In this document: positions 14,353 to 23,103 of the stretch, piece by piece
Numbering within the stretch: the first letter of the stretch is position 1
Layout: every line of letters begins with the position of its first letter
DNA from: Bacteroidales bacterium
Lineage (GTDB): Bacteria; Bacteroidota; Bacteroidia; Bacteroidales; P3
DNA length: 47,744 bases
Reading direction: 5' to 3'
NCBI GenBank assembly: GCA_024400505.1
Contig: JAKSMP010000014.1
Coordinates: 1-47,744, forward strand
Program-made: the position numbers and the translations under genes
The notes under the pieces: model-generated
What the model saw: only the letters and a program-made list of their open reading frames with translations
Told to the model about the DNA's origin: nothing
Database searches by the model: none

Positions 14353-15987
14353 GTGCGTCACGAATTTAACTCACTCACCAGCCTCTATACCTATGCCATC
14401 AAGAAATATGGCAAATGCATGGCTTCGGACTATGTGGATGGTGGACAACGATATACCTACGCTGAACTGGACGATGTGTGCCGTCGTGCATCAAAGCTTT
14501 TGGCCAACTTTGGCATTATGCCCTACGACAAGGTGGCCATCTTCTCGCAGAATATGCCCAACTGGACGGTGGCGTTTTTTGCCATCACCGCCTTTGGCCG
14601 TATTGCTGTGCCCATGCTCACCGAACTGACCGTGAATGAGATCCGAAATATCCTGATTCACTCCGACTCCAAAGCATTGTTTGTGTCTAAGAAATTGTTT
14701 ACAAAGGTGCCGATGGATATTGTTGACCGCATGTCGGTGGTGATATGTACGGATGACCTTTCGGTGTTGGCCAGCCGCGACGAGGACTATACCTGTGATG
14801 GCCAGCTGAGCAAGCCGCGCGAGGACGACACGGCAGCCATCATCTACACTTCGGGCACCACTGGCAATGCCAAGGGTGTGATGCTGAGCCATCGCAATCT
14901 TTGTGCCAATGTGTTGGCTGCTTGGCACGCCCAGCGTATCCACAAGAAAGATATTTTCCTTTCCATCCTTCCGATGGCCCATGCCTACGAATTGAGTATC
15001 GGCATGTTGTATCCTTTCTCTTGTGGCGCTTCGGTTTATTATATCCAGAAACCGCCAACGCCCACCGTGTTGATTAAAGCCCTCAAAGAGATTCGTCCCA
15101 CGTTGATGCTCTCCGTCCCCTTGGTGATTGAGAAAATCTATCGCAACAGTGTGTTGCCAACGGTGGAGAAGAGTGTGCTGCTCAGTTGGATGCGTCAATA
15201 TATTCCTTGGCTGCTCTACCTGATAGTGGGGTGGAAGGTGAAAAGCGTCTTCGGTGGCCGAATCAAATTCTTTGGCATCGGCGGTGCCAAGCTCGACCCT
15301 CAAGTGGAGGCTTTCTTGCACAAAGCTCATTTCCCCTACGCTATTGGCTACGGACTTACCGAGACCGCCCCACTGGTATGCGATGCTTCGCCCAGAAGGA
15401 CCAAGGTGGGCTCCACCGGCAAACCTTCCTACGGCGTGAAAGTGAAGTTGGAAAATGTGAATCCTGCCACGGGCGAGGGCGAATTGGTAGTGAAAGGCGA
15501 TTGCCTCATGCGCGGGTACTACAAAGATTATAGTCGCACCAAAGAGGTGATAACCGACGACGGCTGGTTCCACACGGGCGACCTGGCTATGTGCGACAAG
15601 CGTGGACGCTACTATATCAAGGGCCGTATGGGTAATATGATCCTTGGCGCCTCGGGCGAGAATATTTATCCCGAAGAGATTGAGTGCGTGATCAATAGTA
15701 TGGAGGGTATCAACGAATCGTTGGTGGTAGAGCGCAACGGACAGCTTGTGGCATTGGTGCACTACAACGACAATGTGCTCGACTGGAACTTTGAAAGCGA
15801 AGAAAAGTTCCTCAAGAATTTGGAAGAGCGCAAGCAAGCCGTCCTCGATTATGTCAACTCTCATGTCAACAAGAATTCGCATATCAAAGAGGTGAAGGTA
15901 CAGAAAGAACCTTTTATCAAGACTGCTACAAAGAAAATCAAGCGCTTCCGCTATAAAGATGGCGAAAACGCCGAAAACGAGAAATAA
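14353..15987 (+). CDS. AMP-dependent acyl-CoA synthetase (long-chain fatty acid ligase type)
   Basis: A 544-residue member of the ANL adenylating superfamily. It activates a carboxylic acid with ATP and CoA. The P-loop IIYTSGTTGNAKGVMLSH is near residue 165, followed by GYGLTETAPLV near 335, DDGWFHTGDLAM near 400, KGRMGNMILGASGENIYPEE near 420, and a C-terminal Lys in the expected TATKKIKRF segment. The frame opens with GTG at 14353, with no nearby ATG giving a complete N-terminus. It is followed after one base by a PlsC-like acyltransferase, suggesting that exogenous or recycled fatty acids are activated and then attached to a lipid. The free-acid substrate is not known. Confidence 0.93.
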   Translation: MRHEFNSLTSLYTYAIKKYGKCMASDYVDGGQRYTYAELDDVCRRASKLLANFGIMPYDKVAIFSQNMPNWTVAFFAITAFGRIAVPMLTELTVNEIRNILIHSDSKALFVSKKLFTKVPMDIVDRMSVVICTDDLSVLASRDEDYTCDGQLSKPREDDTAAIIYTSGTTGNAKGVMLSHRNLCANVLAAWHAQRIHKKDIFLSILPMAHAYELSIGMLYPFSCGASVYYIQKPPTPTVLIKALKEIRPTLMLSVPLVIEKIYRNSVLPTVEKSVLLSWMRQYIPWLLYLIVGWKVKSVFGGRIKFFGIGGAKLDPQVEAFLHKAHFPYAIGYGLTETAPLVCDASPRRTKVGSTGKPSYGVKVKLENVNPATGEGELVVKGDCLMRGYYKDYSRTKEVITDDGWFHTGDLAMCDKRGRYYIKGRMGNMILGASGENIYPEEIECVINSMEGINESLVVERNGQLVALVHYNDNVLDWNFESEEKFLKNLEERKQAVLDYVNSHVNKNSHIKEVKVQKEPFIKTATKKIKRFRYKDGENAENEK

Positions 15988-15988
15988 G

Positions 15989-16537
15989 ATGGAGAAATTT
16001 TGTGCGTGGTTGCTGCGCTTGCTAGGCTGGACTGTGGATAGTGGTCTGGCACCTGAAAAGAAATGTATCCTGCTGGGTGCTCCCCACACCAGCATTTGGG
16101 ATTTTGTGATAGCATACCTTTACTATCGCTCCAACGGCGGTCATGCCAAATGTATGGTAAAGAAAGAGTTGTTTGTGCCCGTGTTGGGCAGCATCATTCG
16201 TGCCATGGGTGGAATACCTGTGGATAGAAAAAATGCCACTACCATGCTCCGCAGCATAATTGCAGAGATGAACAACTCCGACTCTTTCCACTTGGCCATC
16301 GCACCCGAAGGCACCCGCAAACCCGTCAAAAAGTGGAAGACAGGTTTCCATACCATTGCCCGCAATGCCAACATACCTGTATATCTGGCTTATTTCGATT
16401 GGGGTACCAAACATGTGGGATTCACGCAGAAAGTGGAATTGACCGACGACCCCCATGCCGACATGGCTCGTATCCAAGCTCTCTATGAAGAGATGCACTT
16501 GGTGGGCAAACACCCAAAGAATTATGTGACAAAATAA
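15989..16537 (+). CDS. PlsC-like 1-acylglycerol-3-phosphate acyltransferase
   Basis: A 182-residue glycerophospholipid acyltransferase. The start is the ATG at 15989, one base after the stop of the ligase. The catalytic HX4D motif is APHTSIWDF (His33, Asp38), and the acceptor-binding APEGTRK follows near residue 113. An N-terminal amphipathic helix (MEKFCAWLLRLLGW) probably attaches it to the inner membrane face. It would transfer an acyl group to a lysophospholipid or glycerol phosphate. Short for PlsC (usually 230-250) but close to the YihG/short Bacteroidales type. The partner ligase upstream likely supplies the acyl-CoA. Confidence 0.88.
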   Translation: MEKFCAWLLRLLGWTVDSGLAPEKKCILLGAPHTSIWDFVIAYLYYRSNGGHAKCMVKKELFVPVLGSIIRAMGGIPVDRKNATTMLRSIIAEMNNSDSFHLAIAPEGTRKPVKKWKTGFHTIARNANIPVYLAYFDWGTKHVGFTQKVELTDDPHADMARIQALYEEMHLVGKHPKNYVTK

Positions 16538-16564
16538 GGATGGGAGTTTCGCCCCTACACTTAA

Positions 16565-17452
16565 TCAATCGCAATTCATCATTCGCCAAGTCTGCCCCAT
16601 CTCCTCGGGGTGCTGTTGGCGATATCGGCAAGCCACAAGTCCCATTGTGTGTCTAAGGTTGATTTCTGAAATGAAGCATCCTTGGTCGGTGTGCAATACA
16701 TCCACACCTAGAGGTCCTTCGTACTGGGGTGCAATCTGTTCCGTAAGCCAGCTTTCCAACACTTCTTGCTGTTGCTTTGCAAAACCCACCCGTGCGGCTA
16801 TCTCCTCGTCGGGGAGCAGCAGATTGTGCTGGTAAACCCCATTCGCTGATTCAAACAAAGAGTATCCTTCAAAATACAATTCGCCCCCTTGGGCGGTGTA
16901 TTCCAATGCAAAGTCATGCAACACTTGCCGCCTCGGCTCCACAATCACACAGCCTTGGTTGCGCACCACTTTCTCCATCCAGCTGATATCGTGAGGACTC
17001 ATGGCTCCTGTCACCCATCTCAACCCCCTGCCTGAACCCGACCAAGGGGCTTTCAGCACCACGGCATGATGCTGCGCTATCATTTCTTCCACCTCTTTTT
17101 GCTCTTTGGCGGCTCGGCTTTGTGGCTGGAGCGGCAGTAGCGTGGTGCGATGCTGCAATTGTCGTATGGTGTTGATTGTGTCGTCCGATGGAAGCCATTG
17201 AGGAACTACACCCAACTTCTTCAGCTGCGATTTCAGCACGGCATTCCATCCCCATGGCACTATGGGCGCTGACATGTCATTGATGCTGTCGGCCAGCTGC
17301 CTGATAGAAAAGCAGTAATCTGCAGCTGGGTAAAGTATCTGCATGATTTTGGCACAGCTATCGGCAAAAAGCAAAGCTGATGCAGGTGCCATATAGTTGC
17401 TGCTGCCATTGGCCAAGCATAGGTCGTGTTCGGGGTTGAAGATGCAAAGCAT
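16565..17452 (-). CDS. Conserved ATP-grasp-like protein of unknown role
   Basis: A 295-residue protein with no signal peptide or membrane span. The order of motifs resembles ATP-grasp ligases: VVLKAPWSGSGRGLRWV near residue 130 (lysine plus glycine-rich loop), CVIVEPRR near 170, and a C-terminal EINLRHTMGLV with the metal-binding Glu-x-Asn. The N-terminus MLCIFNPEHDLCLANG is characteristic of a family I have seen in Bacteroidales genomes without a known function. The start lies 13 bases after the stop of the LytTR regulator, so the two are probably co-transcribed. The ligated substrates are unknown. Confidence 0.75.
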   Translation of the reverse strand: MLCIFNPEHDLCLANGSSNYMAPASALLFADSCAKIMQILYPAADYCFSIRQLADSINDMSAPIVPWGWNAVLKSQLKKLGVVPQWLPSDDTINTIRQLQHRTTLLPLQPQSRAAKEQKEVEEMIAQHHAVVLKAPWSGSGRGLRWVTGAMSPHDISWMEKVVRNQGCVIVEPRRQVLHDFALEYTAQGGELYFEGYSLFESANGVYQHNLLLPDEEIAARVGFAKQQQEVLESWLTEQIAPQYEGPLGVDVLHTDQGCFISEINLRHTMGLVACRYRQQHPEEMGQTWRMMNCD

Positions 17453-17465
17453 AGCAGGGCGGTAC

Positions 17466-18338
17466 TTAGCTGTTCACGGTGAAACAATGGGCCACACGAT
17501 CCACATAGCTTTTGGACACAGGTATAGGTTTGTCGCAGTTGGCCAGTTCCAATACTAGGTTTTCCTTGTCGCGCCGCAAGAGCTTCACATTGCTCAGATT
17601 CACCAGATAACTTCTGTGGCAACGCATCATACCCTGTTGGGCATAGGCTTCTTCAATCTGTTTCATCGAAGTGTGCAGGATGAAACAGTCGGGCTTGTCG
17701 CCGTTGATATAGTGGATGTTGGTGTAGTTGTCTGAGGCCTCCACATATAGCACGTTGGAACGCTTGGTGGCAAATGCTAGGCGCCCCCCCTTGTCGTAGA
17801 AGTTGATAGAATCGTCAATCAGCAGGGGGACTCCGCTTTGCGAATTCAACATGGCTTGCAGCGCTTCTATCTCCAGATTCTTCTCTTTAATAAGATATAT
17901 CAATATAGATATAATATAAGGGATAAAAAGAATGGCCACAATGTCCAGTGCCACACGCCATAAGATATGAGGGTAGGAGAGAGCGTCGTTGCCATTGATG
18001 AAATGGGCGATGGTGGTGATCACGAGGGTGAAAATACCAATCTCGGCAGCCAGCCAGATAACATACACCTTTAGTTCTAGTTGGTGTCGCCGCTGAACCC
18101 TATAAAGAATCATGCGCGAGAGGAACATGACCACCAATCCAGAGAACGATAAGATGACAGTGTAAAGTATGGGTCCGTAGTGGGTGAATCCCTTCGAAAC
18201 GGGGATGTATCCGACCGGTTTATACACCAGCACAAAAAGTATGATGAAGACTACAACTGATATGAAAAAATGAAAAATGCTCCGCTTTTCTGTGAGAAAA
18301 TGGGGTGCGTGAAGTTCTGTCTTTTGTAACAAATCCAT
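17466..18338 (-). CDS. Membrane-bound LytTR transcriptional regulator
   Basis: The start is set at the ATG at 18338 (MDLLQKTELHAPHF), 290 residues. Four hydrophobic spans (about residues 24-44, 57-80, 94-117 and 131-150) precede a short helix (IKEKNLEIEALQAML). A LytTR DNA-binding domain follows (about 190-288), with VLYVEASDNYTNIHY, LHTSMKQIEEAY, MMRCHRSYLVNLSNV and PIPVSKSYVDRV. These membrane LytTR proteins probably sense a membrane or metabolite signal and bind direct repeats. The gene diverges from the fab-etf operon at 18566, making that operon a likely target. TTTTTCGCC words at 18352-18360 and 18393-18401 could be binding sites. Confidence 0.88.
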   Translation of the reverse strand: MDLLQKTELHAPHFLTEKRSIFHFFISVVVFIILFVLVYKPVGYIPVSKGFTHYGPILYTVILSFSGLVVMFLSRMILYRVQRRHQLELKVYVIWLAAEIGIFTLVITTIAHFINGNDALSYPHILWRVALDIVAILFIPYIISILIYLIKEKNLEIEALQAMLNSQSGVPLLIDDSINFYDKGGRLAFATKRSNVLYVEASDNYTNIHYINGDKPDCFILHTSMKQIEEAYAQQGMMRCHRSYLVNLSNVKLLRRDKENLVLELANCDKPIPVSKSYVDRVAHCFTVNS

Positions 18339-18359
18339 TGTTAATTTTCTGTTTTTCGC

Positions 18360-18367
18360 CAAAAATA
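18360..18367 (-). promoter_or_regulatory. Promoter of the LytTR regulator
   Basis: TATTTTTG on the minus strand matches the -7 box. It lies about 20 bases ahead of the start codon, implying a very short leader, and within the 230-base divergent region shared with fabH. Confidence 0.5.
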
Positions 18368-18453
18368 GCCGTTTTTTACCCAAAATAACGACTTTTCGCC
18401 CACTTTATTATATAGTTTATCATAATTAATGTGAATACTTGAAAAAATGTTAG

Positions 18454-18461
18454 TTTCTTTG
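18454..18461 (+). promoter_or_regulatory. Possible promoter of the fab-etf operon
   Basis: TTTCTTTG, one base from the TAnnTTTG box, has TTGAAAAA ahead of it. It is the best candidate in the divergent region, 105 bases before fabH. A weak core would fit dependence on a regulator such as the adjacent LytTR protein. Confidence 0.35.
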
Positions 18462-18565
18462 CACTTTCAAAAAAATGTGCCTATATACTAGTTATGCTCA
18501 TTTTTTGATGCGATAAAGCACGTTTTTCAGGTAAGAAAAAACAAAACAAAATATAAACATAAATT

Positions 18566-19522
18566 ATGAAGATTATTGGAACAGGAAGTGCTCTGCCCAG
18601 CTTGGAAGTGACGAATGATATGCTGGCTGAGTTCCTTGACACTAATGACGAATGGATCAGTAGCCGCACTGGTATCAGATCCCGTCGTCTCCGCAGTACT
18701 GAAACTTTGGTTGATTTGGCAGTGAGTGCCTCTCGCTCGGCTCTTGAGTCGGCTGGCTTGAATCCCGAAGAAATAGATTTCTGCATCTGCTCTAATGTTG
18801 CCAACAATTATGTGACCCCTGCTATGAGCTGCATCATTCAGCAACATATCGGCAGCCATTGCCCTTGCTTTGATTTGAATGGTGCATGTGCAGGTTTCCT
18901 TGATGCCATGGAAGTGGCTGAAGCTTTGCTTAAGACCGACAGAGCCGAAAATATTTTGATTGTTTGCGCTGAAGAACCCTCTAGATTCTGCAACTGGGAA
19001 CGCCGTGAGACCAGTATCCTTTTCGCTGATGGTGCTGGTGCAGTGGTTGTGAGCAAGGGTGATGCCCTCAAGGCCATCCGTCTTACCACTGTCCCCAACC
19101 GCGATGTGATCGTTTACCAGCGTCGCCTGGAGACTACTCCCTTCGAGGTTCCTGGTGTTGATGTCACTGAGCCTTTGAAGATGAATGGTCGCGAAGTGTT
19201 CCGTATGGCTGTTGAAACTTCGCAGCGCGACCTTCATGCCATGATGGAAGAGACTGGCATCTCCGCTGACATGATTGACTACTATGTCCTGCATCAGGCC
19301 AACTTGCGTATCATTTCCTCCATCAGAGAACACCTCGGGCAGCCCGAATATAAGTTCCCCACCAACATCGAGCGCACCGGCAACATCTCCTCTGCTAGTA
19401 TTCCCATCTTGTTGGATGAGCTTTACAGCGCTGGACGCCTCAAGAAAGGCGATATGCTTGCTCTGAGCGCTTTTGGTGCTGGATTTGTGTCAGGCTCTGC
19501 AATCATTGAATGGACCAAATAA
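18566..19522 (+). CDS. fabH: 3-oxoacyl-ACP synthase III (KAS III)
   Basis: A 318-residue KAS III of normal length with the Cys-His-Asn triad at Cys108 (NGACAGF), His243 (LHQANLR) and Asn273 (TGNISSAS). The family condenses a CoA-bound primer such as acetyl-CoA with malonyl-ACP to start fatty-acid chains. It is the first gene of an operon that continues with KAS II, FabZ, FabG, EtfB, EtfA and an acyl-CoA dehydrogenase. No acyl carrier protein or malonyl transferase is encoded nearby. Its place in this operon makes a role in a dedicated short-chain pathway likely, though a backup role in normal lipid synthesis cannot be excluded. Confidence 0.95.
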   Translation: MKIIGTGSALPSLEVTNDMLAEFLDTNDEWISSRTGIRSRRLRSTETLVDLAVSASRSALESAGLNPEEIDFCICSNVANNYVTPAMSCIIQQHIGSHCPCFDLNGACAGFLDAMEVAEALLKTDRAENILIVCAEEPSRFCNWERRETSILFADGAGAVVVSKGDALKAIRLTTVPNRDVIVYQRRLETTPFEVPGVDVTEPLKMNGREVFRMAVETSQRDLHAMMEETGISADMIDYYVLHQANLRIISSIREHLGQPEYKFPTNIERTGNISSASIPILLDELYSAGRLKKGDMLALSAFGAGFVSGSAIIEWTK

Positions 19523-19604
19523 TTTAGCTCCTAATCAAATGTGTCTCCGCTTTTTGCGGTATGGCCAATTAAGTATTAATTGACAATTAAAGAAACAAAC
19601 AAAA

Positions 19605-20840
19605 ATGAAAAGAGTAGTAATCACCGGTATGGGTTGCGTCAACCCTCTTGGTAACGATATCAACACCCTTTGGGACAACTTGCTGAAAGGTAAGAATGCC
19701 ATCGATTTTATTTCATCCATCGACAACCCTGATCTGCCCGTTAAAGTGGCTGCTGAGGTAAAAGATTTTGACCCAATCGCCTTGGGTTTGGACAAAGCAA
19801 TGGTTCGTCGTAACGACCGTTATGCCCAGTTTGCTTTGGCTGCTGCCAAGCAGGCCATGGAAGATAGCGGCCTCGTTGTGGGTGAGCATGTTGAGCCCGA
19901 ACGCATTGGTACTGCCATCGGTAGCGGTATCGGCGGCATCCACACCTTCATCAAGGAGCAGACCAACATCCTCTCTGCAGGTGTTCGTCGTGTGAGCCCC
20001 CTTTTCATCCCCATGATGATTGCCAACATCGCTTCTGCCAATGTTGCCATCATGTGCAACTGCCAGGGTCCCAACCTCCCCATCGTCACCGCTTGTGCCA
20101 CCGGCACCCACTCCATCGGTGAGGCTTATCGCATGATCAAGGAAGGCTTGGCCGACGCTATGATCACTGGCGGCACCGAGGCTGCTATCACCGAGATCGC
20201 CATTGGCGGTTTTGCCAACAGCAAGGCGCTCTCCACTGCCGACGATCCCAATGCAGCATCCATCCCCTTCGACGCTCGTCGTCATGGTTTCGTGATGGGC
20301 GAAGGCTCTGGTATCATGGTGCTCGAAGACTACGACATTGCTGTGAAGCGTGGCGCTCACATCTATGCCGAGGTGGTTGGCTATGGCAACACCTGCGATG
20401 CTCACCACTACACCGCTCCTCGTCCCGATGGTAAGTGCGCTGCTCAGGCTCTCCGCCTGGCTCTGCAGGGCGCTGACTATAAGGGCGAAAAACTCTATAT
20501 CAACGCTCACGGTACCTCCACTCCCCTCAACGACAAGAGTGAGACCAGCGCCATCAAGCAGGCTTTGGGCGAAGAGATGGCTCGCAAGGCTGTGATCAGC
20601 TCCACAAAATCCATGATGGGCCACATGCTCGGCGCAGCTGGCGCTATCGAACTTGTGATTAGCGCACTCACCCTGAAACACGGCGCAGTGGCTCCCACCA
20701 TCAACTATCGTGAGGCCGACCCCGAGTGCGACCTGAACTATACCCCAAACACCGCTGTGGATTTCGCTGCCGAGGTGGCCATCTCCAACAGCTTCGGTTT
20801 CGGCGGTCAGAACGCTTGCGTTGCACTTAGGAAACTGTAA
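19605..20840 (+). CDS. fabF: 3-oxoacyl-ACP synthase II (KAS II)
   Basis: A 411-residue elongating condensing enzyme with the Cys-His-His triad Cys164 (VTACATGTHS), His302 (INAHGTSTP) and His340 (KSMMGHMLGA). It extends acyl-ACP with malonyl-ACP. The wording of several blocks (RRVSPLFIPMMIANIAS, TINYREADPECDLNYTPN) recalls clostridial FabF more than the FabF that sits beside acpP in Bacteroides; this comparison is from memory. It lies 82 bases after fabH and is followed by a 111-base gap with a large hairpin. Confidence 0.95.
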   Translation: MKRVVITGMGCVNPLGNDINTLWDNLLKGKNAIDFISSIDNPDLPVKVAAEVKDFDPIALGLDKAMVRRNDRYAQFALAAAKQAMEDSGLVVGEHVEPERIGTAIGSGIGGIHTFIKEQTNILSAGVRRVSPLFIPMMIANIASANVAIMCNCQGPNLPIVTACATGTHSIGEAYRMIKEGLADAMITGGTEAAITEIAIGGFANSKALSTADDPNAASIPFDARRHGFVMGEGSGIMVLEDYDIAVKRGAHIYAEVVGYGNTCDAHHYTAPRPDGKCAAQALRLALQGADYKGEKLYINAHGTSTPLNDKSETSAIKQALGEEMARKAVISSTKSMMGHMLGAAGAIELVISALTLKHGAVAPTINYREADPECDLNYTPNTAVDFAAEVAISNSFGFGGQNACVALRKL

Positions 20841-20852
20841 TTTAGTATTTTC

Positions 20853-20917
20853 GCAGCAGCCTTCCCTTGCTCAGTTATGGTGCCCCAATGCCATACTGAG
20901 GGTAGGGAAGGCCTCTG
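20853..20917 (+). repeat. Large hairpin between fabF and fabZ
   Basis: GCAG..GCCTTCCC..CTCAGT on the left pairs with CTGAG..GGGAAGGC..CTGC on the right, around a central ATGGTG / GCCAT stem. The structure spans 65 bases with few mismatches. No U-run follows, so it is not a simple terminator; it may be an RNA processing or stability element inside the operon. Confidence 0.65.
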
Positions 20918-20951
20918 CACAATAATATAACGAAAAAAAAATAATAGATAT

Positions 20952-21377
20952 ATGGTTATGAATAGAGAAGAAATTAAGACCTTCATGCCCCATCGTGAGC
21001 CAATGCTCATGGTTGATGATGTAGAGTTGCAAGGCGAAGTGGGTGTAGCCCACTATCATGTGACTGGTGATGAGTTTTTCCTTCAAGGTCACTATCCCGG
21101 ATACCCTGTAGTTCCCGGTGTTATCCTGTGTGAAATCATGGCGCAGTCCAGCTGCATCCTCCTCAGGGAAGCATTGGAGAATGCCACTCCTTTCTACAGC
21201 GGCATCGATGGCGCTCGTTTCAAACGTCAGGTACGCCCCGGCGACACAGTGGAAATCACCAGCAAGATTGTAGAGAGCCGTATGGGCACCTACATCGTTG
21301 AGTCCAAAGCCACCGTCGAAGGCCAACTTTGCGTAAGAGGCAAACTCATGTTCACCCTCGTGCCCAAGAACAAATAG
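20952..21377 (+). CDS. fabZ: 3-hydroxyacyl-ACP dehydratase (FabZ type)
   Basis: A 141-residue hotdog-fold dehydratase; an alternative start two codons in (20958) gives MNREEIKTF and is equally good. The active-site His47 lies in GHYPGYPVVPG and the catalytic Glu61 in ILCEIMAQ. DGARFKRQVRPGD near residue 75 is also typical. It removes water from 3-hydroxyacyl thioesters to give trans-2-enoyl thioesters, the position held by crotonase in standard butyrate operons. Stand-alone FabZ is notable because many Bacteroidales carry it fused to LpxC. Confidence 0.93.
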   Translation: MVMNREEIKTFMPHREPMLMVDDVELQGEVGVAHYHVTGDEFFLQGHYPGYPVVPGVILCEIMAQSSCILLREALENATPFYSGIDGARFKRQVRPGDTVEITSKIVESRMGTYIVESKATVEGQLCVRGKLMFTLVPKNK

Positions 21378-21415
21378 TATATTGAATCAATTATTAATAA
21401 TAATAAATAAGCACT

Positions 21416-22162
21416 ATGAAACTGTTAGAAAATAAAATTGCGCTCATCACTGGTGCATCCCGCGGTATTGGCCGTGCCACCGCATTGATGTTTGCTGAGA
21501 ATGGCGCTGATGTGATATTCACCGATTTCCGCGAAGACGAAAACAGCCAGTCCTTGGTAGAAGAAATCAAGGCAAAGGGTGTGCGTTGCACCTTCTTTGC
21601 TGCCGATGCTTCCAACCACGAACGCACCCTGGAGATTGCCAAAGCAGTTGAAGCAGAGTATGGCCGTTTGGACATCCTCATCAACAATGCTGGTATCACC
21701 CGCGACAATCTGCTCATGCGCATGAGCGAAGCCGACTGGGACCTCGTGATGAACTGCAACCTCAAGTCCGTCTTCAACTATTGCAAAGCTTTCACCCCCA
21801 TGATGCTGAAGAAGCGCAGCGGCTCTATCATCAACATCAGCTCCATCGTGGGCATCAACGGCAACGCTGGCCAGTGCAACTATAGCTCCACCAAGGCTGG
21901 TATCATCGGTTTCACCCGCTCTTTGGCCAAGGAGATTGGCTCCCGCAGCGTGCGTGTGAATGCTGTTGCTCCTGGTTTCATCGAGACCCCCATGACCAAG
22001 CAGCTTGGCGAGGCAGCCCTCAACGAGTGGCTCAAAGCCATCCCCATGCGTCGTCCTGGTCAGGCCGACGATATCGCTCGCACTTGCGTTTATCTCGCTT
22101 GCGACCTCTCCACTTACATCACTGGTCAGGTGCTCCGTTGCGACGGCGGTCTCTCCCTCTAA
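21416..22162 (+). CDS. fabG: 3-oxoacyl-ACP reductase (FabG type)
   Basis: A 248-residue short-chain dehydrogenase. The cofactor loop is TGASRGIG (12-19), and NNAGITRDN and the catalytic set Asn115, Ser143, Tyr156 (YSSTK) and Lys160 are present. It reduces 3-oxoacyl thioesters to 3-hydroxyacyl thioesters. Asp37 after the second strand (IFTDFRE) is the type of residue that favours NADH over NADPH in this superfamily; some Bacteroidales FabG proteins share it, so it is suggestive only. It follows fabZ by 38 bases and precedes etfB by 34. Confidence 0.94.
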   Translation: MKLLENKIALITGASRGIGRATALMFAENGADVIFTDFREDENSQSLVEEIKAKGVRCTFFAADASNHERTLEIAKAVEAEYGRLDILINNAGITRDNLLMRMSEADWDLVMNCNLKSVFNYCKAFTPMMLKKRSGSIINISSIVGINGNAGQCNYSSTKAGIIGFTRSLAKEIGSRSVRVNAVAPGFIETPMTKQLGEAALNEWLKAIPMRRPGQADDIARTCVYLACDLSTYITGQVLRCDGGLSL

Positions 22163-22196
22163 TTTCATGAATCAATAGTAATACCAATTAATTACC

Positions 22197-23000
22197 ATGT
22201 CAGGTTTGAAAATTGTTGTACTCGCTAAGCAAGTGCCCGACACTCACAATGTGGGCGCCAATGCTATGAATCCCGACGGCACCGTCAACCGTGCCGCTCT
22301 GCCCACTGTCTTCAACCCCGAAGACTTGAACGCACTGGAAATGGCTCTCCAGATCAAAGACCGTGTGCCCGGCACCCACATCACCGTGGTCACCATGGGT
22401 CTGCCCAAAGCCGCTGGCATCATCACCGACTCCATGAGCCGTGGTGCCGATGCTGGCTTTGTGCTGAGCGACCCCCGTCTGGGTGGCGCCGACACTTTGG
22501 CCACCTCCTACGCCCTCTCCAAGGCTGTTGAGATGGTTGGCAACGTCGATCTCATCATTGGTGGCCGCCAGGCAATCGATGGCGATACCGCTCAGGTAGG
22601 TCCCCAGGTGGCTGAGAAATTGGACATCCCCCAGGTCACCTATGCCGAGACCCTCGTGAATGTTGATGCCAAGAGCATTGAACTCACCCGTCGTTTGGCT
22701 GATGGTATCGAGCAGGTGCGTGTTAACATGCCCGCCGTCATCACCGTCACTGGCACCGCCAAGCCTTGCCGCTTCCCCCATGCCCATCGCCTCATCAAGC
22801 TCGACGGCATGACCGTGGAAACCCGCAATGCTGATGATATCAAACCCGATCTCGAACGTATCGGCAAGAAGGGCTCCCCCACCAAGGTGAAGAAAATCCA
22901 GAACGTAGTACTTGCTCACAAAGAAAGCCAGCAGGTGGCTCCCACCACCGAGGCTCTCAGCGAACTGATGGGTTCACTCATTGCAGAGCATATCATCTAA
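22197..23000 (+). CDS. etfB: Electron transfer flavoprotein, beta subunit
   Basis: A 267-residue EtfB. Family marks are VVLAKQVPDTHNVG at the N-terminus, the EtfB signature GGRQAIDGDTAQVGPQVAEKLDIPQ near residue 121 and the VITVTGTAKPCRFPHAHRLI block. With EtfA it carries electrons between NADH, ferredoxin or other carriers and acyl-CoA dehydrogenase. Whether the complex bifurcates electrons cannot be read safely by eye. A 103-base gap to etfA follows, containing two direct copies of AATTAACAATTAAG and a small GC hairpin. Confidence 0.96.
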   Translation: MSGLKIVVLAKQVPDTHNVGANAMNPDGTVNRAALPTVFNPEDLNALEMALQIKDRVPGTHITVVTMGLPKAAGIITDSMSRGADAGFVLSDPRLGGADTLATSYALSKAVEMVGNVDLIIGGRQAIDGDTAQVGPQVAEKLDIPQVTYAETLVNVDAKSIELTRRLADGIEQVRVNMPAVITVTGTAKPCRFPHAHRLIKLDGMTVETRNADDIKPDLERIGKKGSPTKVKKIQNVVLAHKESQQVAPTTEALSELMGSLIAEHII

Positions 23001-23103
23001 TGAATTAACAATTAAGAATTAACAATTAAGAGCGGTGCTTGCCCCGCTGCACCCACCATCCACACTCTTAAAACATTAAATCTTAAATCCTCAATAGACA
23101 ATT

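Noticed and set aside
14491-16095. Leftward 534-codon frame opposite the acyl-CoA ligase
   Set aside because: No domain pattern; the opposite strand encodes an intact ANL enzyme and the start of the acyltransferase.
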